From Pseudoalteromonas marina (GTDB lineage Bacteria; Pseudomonadota; Gammaproteobacteria; Enterobacterales; Alteromonadaceae): a stretch of 64,000 nt of DNA. Below, in pieces: positions 62,610 to 64,000 of this stretch. The translations under genes and the position numbers were made by a program. The first letter of the stretch is position 1. Each line of letters opens with the position of its first letter. Below the pieces are notes generated by a model, which saw only the letters and a program-made list of their open reading frames with translations, ran no database searches and was not told the origin of the DNA. Location: positions 1 to 64,000 of the forward strand of contig NZ_AHCB03000012.1 in assembly GCF_000238335.3 (NCBI RefSeq), written 5' to 3'.

Positions 62610-64000
62610 TTATAAAACTTCAATAGTGGAGTATCCACCACTTTGCTTACTTACATGAACTTGCGTGGCTACACGTTCGCTCATTTCGCTCACATGCGAT
62701 ATAACCCCTACTTTGCGGCCCTGTGCTTGCAACGAATCGAGCGCGTCCATAGCAACGCTGAGTGTTTCGCTATCTAACGTACCAAACCCTTCGTCAATAA
62801 ACAAAGAGTTGATTTGTACTTTGTTTGACGAAAGCGATGCAAGCCCTAATGCAAGTGCTAGTGACACTAAAAACGATTCACCGCCAGAGAGTGTATTAAC
62901 CGAGCGTTGTTCGTCGGCCATGTCGCGGTCAATAATGGCAATATCGAGCGATTGCGCAATGGCTGTAAGCTCGTAGCGTTTATTAAGGGTTTTTAAGTGG
63001 CTATTAGCGTAATGCAGTAATATTTTTAGTGTTTGTGTTTGCGCTAAGTTACGCATGGTTTTACCGGTTGCATCGCCCAATACTTTATTAAGTAAGTGCC
63101 ATTGTTCCACTCGCTTTTTAAGGGTGGCTAGCTCAGTTTGTTTACCCTCAAGCGCTTTGGCATTTTGATTGTGCTGTTCTATAGCAGTATTGGTGGTAAG
63201 TAAGCTGTTTTGCTGCTCAGTTTGCTTTGCATTTAATGCCGCTAATTGCTCGGTGAGTTCAGTATGGTTTTGTGATGGCTTGTTAGTATTTTGGTGATCT
63301 GTATGCGCACTTTGTTGCTGTTTAAGCGCAGCATTTGCATCTAAAAGTGCAGCTGAAAGCTGCTCAAACTGGGTTAAATGGGCTTTAATTTGCTCACTGC
63401 TTAACGTTAGTAAAATTGTGATCTGCTCGTGCGTTGCTTCACTGTACTGGGCTTTAAAGTCGCTAAACCATTCGTTGTAGCGCTCTTCAAGTGTTTTAAG
63501 CTCCGTGCTTTGCTCGGCTAAACGCAGCTCTGCGTTTTTAAGCTCAATTGCATGCTCGTCTCGTTTTTTTACAGCGTTATCGTAAGTTTGCTGGCTGTTA
63601 GTTAACTGAGCTTGGCATTGCTCAAGCTGGACATTAATTTTTGTTTGGTAGTCGTTTACGCTTATTTTCTCGTTATTAAACAACGCAAGGCGCTCACTTT
63701 GTGTTGTATTTTGTAGCTGTTGAGCATTGTCTAAATCATCTTTTAGCGTTTTAAGTGCACTTTCGCTTTTAGTTATTAGTGGCTTAAGCTGCTGTAATTG
63801 CTGATTGGCTGTGTCTATTTGTTTTTGACTTTGCTCAAGTTGCGCATATGTATGCTGATACTGCTCAACCTGTTGGCTTAAATCATTTAAGTTAAGCGAG
63901 CCAGTTTGCAGCTGTTGCCAAAAGTTGCTGTGTTCAAATTGTGCATTAAGCGTTGTAGTGAGCTCATTAATTTGCGACGTTAGCTCAGCGTGCTTTGTAT
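62610..64000 (-). CDS. sbcC: SbcC exonuclease subunit, 3' part of gene
   Basis: The frame is open from the stop at 62610 to the right edge, so the N-terminal Walker A part lies outside the window. Visible are a long Gln/Glu-rich coiled coil and the C-terminal ATPase lobe: VNTLSGGESFLVSLALALGLA (ABC signature), INSLFIDEGFGTLD (Walker B and D-loop). With SbcD it forms a nuclease that cuts hairpins and DNA ends. The usual CxxC zinc hook would lie further N-terminal. An 18-bp motif copy lies inside this gene at 63406. Confidence 0.93.
   Translation of the reverse strand, partial: TKHAELTSQINELTTTLNAQFEHSNFWQQLQTGSLNLNDLSQQVEQYQHTYAQLEQSQKQIDTANQQLQQLKPLITKSESALKTLKDDLDNAQQLQNTTQSERLALFNNEKISVNDYQTKINVQLEQCQAQLTNSQQTYDNAVKKRDEHAIELKNAELRLAEQSTELKTLEERYNEWFSDFKAQYSEATHEQITILLTLSSEQIKAHLTQFEQLSAALLDANAALKQQQSAHTDHQNTNKPSQNHTELTEQLAALNAKQTEQQNSLLTTNTAIEQHNQNAKALEGKQTELATLKKRVEQWHLLNKVLGDATGKTMRNLAQTQTLKILLHYANSHLKTLNKRYELTAIAQSLDIAIIDRDMADEQRSVNTLSGGESFLVSLALALGLASLSSNKVQINSLFIDEGFGTLDSETLSVAMDALDSLQAQGRKVGVISHVSEMSERVATQVHVSKQSGGYSTIEVL
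63406..63423 (+). promoter_or_regulatory. 18-bp motif inside sbcC
   Basis: GTTAGTAAAATTGTGATC, full consensus, embedded in the coiled-coil coding part of sbcC. About 7 kb right of the dense distal cluster. Confidence 0.75.

Overview
The window looks like the origin-proximal end of a secondary chromosome (chromid) of a marine gammaproteobacterium of the Pseudoalteromonas type. The AT-rich composition, periplasmic DPP IV, MesX/MesD methionine synthase, DUF3649/PepSY/DUF3325 iron trio, RmuC, ArfB and the many LysR regulators all fit. It opens with a P1-like parA-parB partition operon. No rRNA, tRNA, CRISPR array or complete insertion sequence was seen.

Layout. 0-2.7 kb: parAB and a cluster of 18-bp repeats with consensus STTAGTAAAATNNTGATC. 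2.8-8.1 kb: a SWIM/SNF2 helicase, three tandem small-RNA-like units and rmuC. 8-18 kb: metabolic genes, including a MerR-controlled Old Yellow Enzyme, an exported beta-galactosidase and a DPP IV lipoprotein. 18-28 kb: an accessory stretch with a KAP-family P-loop NTPase, an orphan HipB-like regulator with four evenly phased operators, an HPF-like protein beside an NhaR-like regulator, the mesX-mesD operon behind a MetJ operator, and two integron-like gene cassettes with attC-like sites and an IS110 relic but no integrase. 28-39 kb: small stand-alone genes (HAD, VOC, GNAT, HxlR/quinone reductase, a split spermidine-synthase-like pair, ArfB) with REP-like repeats, one of which truncates a gene.

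39.6-52.5 kb is a catabolic island: an acyl-CoA dehydrogenase / SDR / APH-type kinase / histidine phosphatase / SDR operon, a BASS transporter, an acyl-CoA synthetase, a class II aldolase, a TonB-dependent receptor and two LysR regulators. Its parts match the ACAD10/11 and Lva logic for 4-hydroxy or 4-keto acids. 53-57 kb holds an iron-reductase-like operon behind a Fur-like box. 57-64 kb holds housekeeping and hypothetical genes and the 3' part of sbcC.

The most striking signals are these. First, the 18-bp motif beside parB recurs 50-60 kb away, with a second dense cluster at 53.6-56.6 kb that lies partly inside genes, and another copy in sbcC; a dispersed ParB-binding (parS) system is the simplest reading. 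Second, a tandem triplicate of about 100-nt units, each with a conserved core, a variable hairpin and a terminator, looks like a multicopy small-RNA family.
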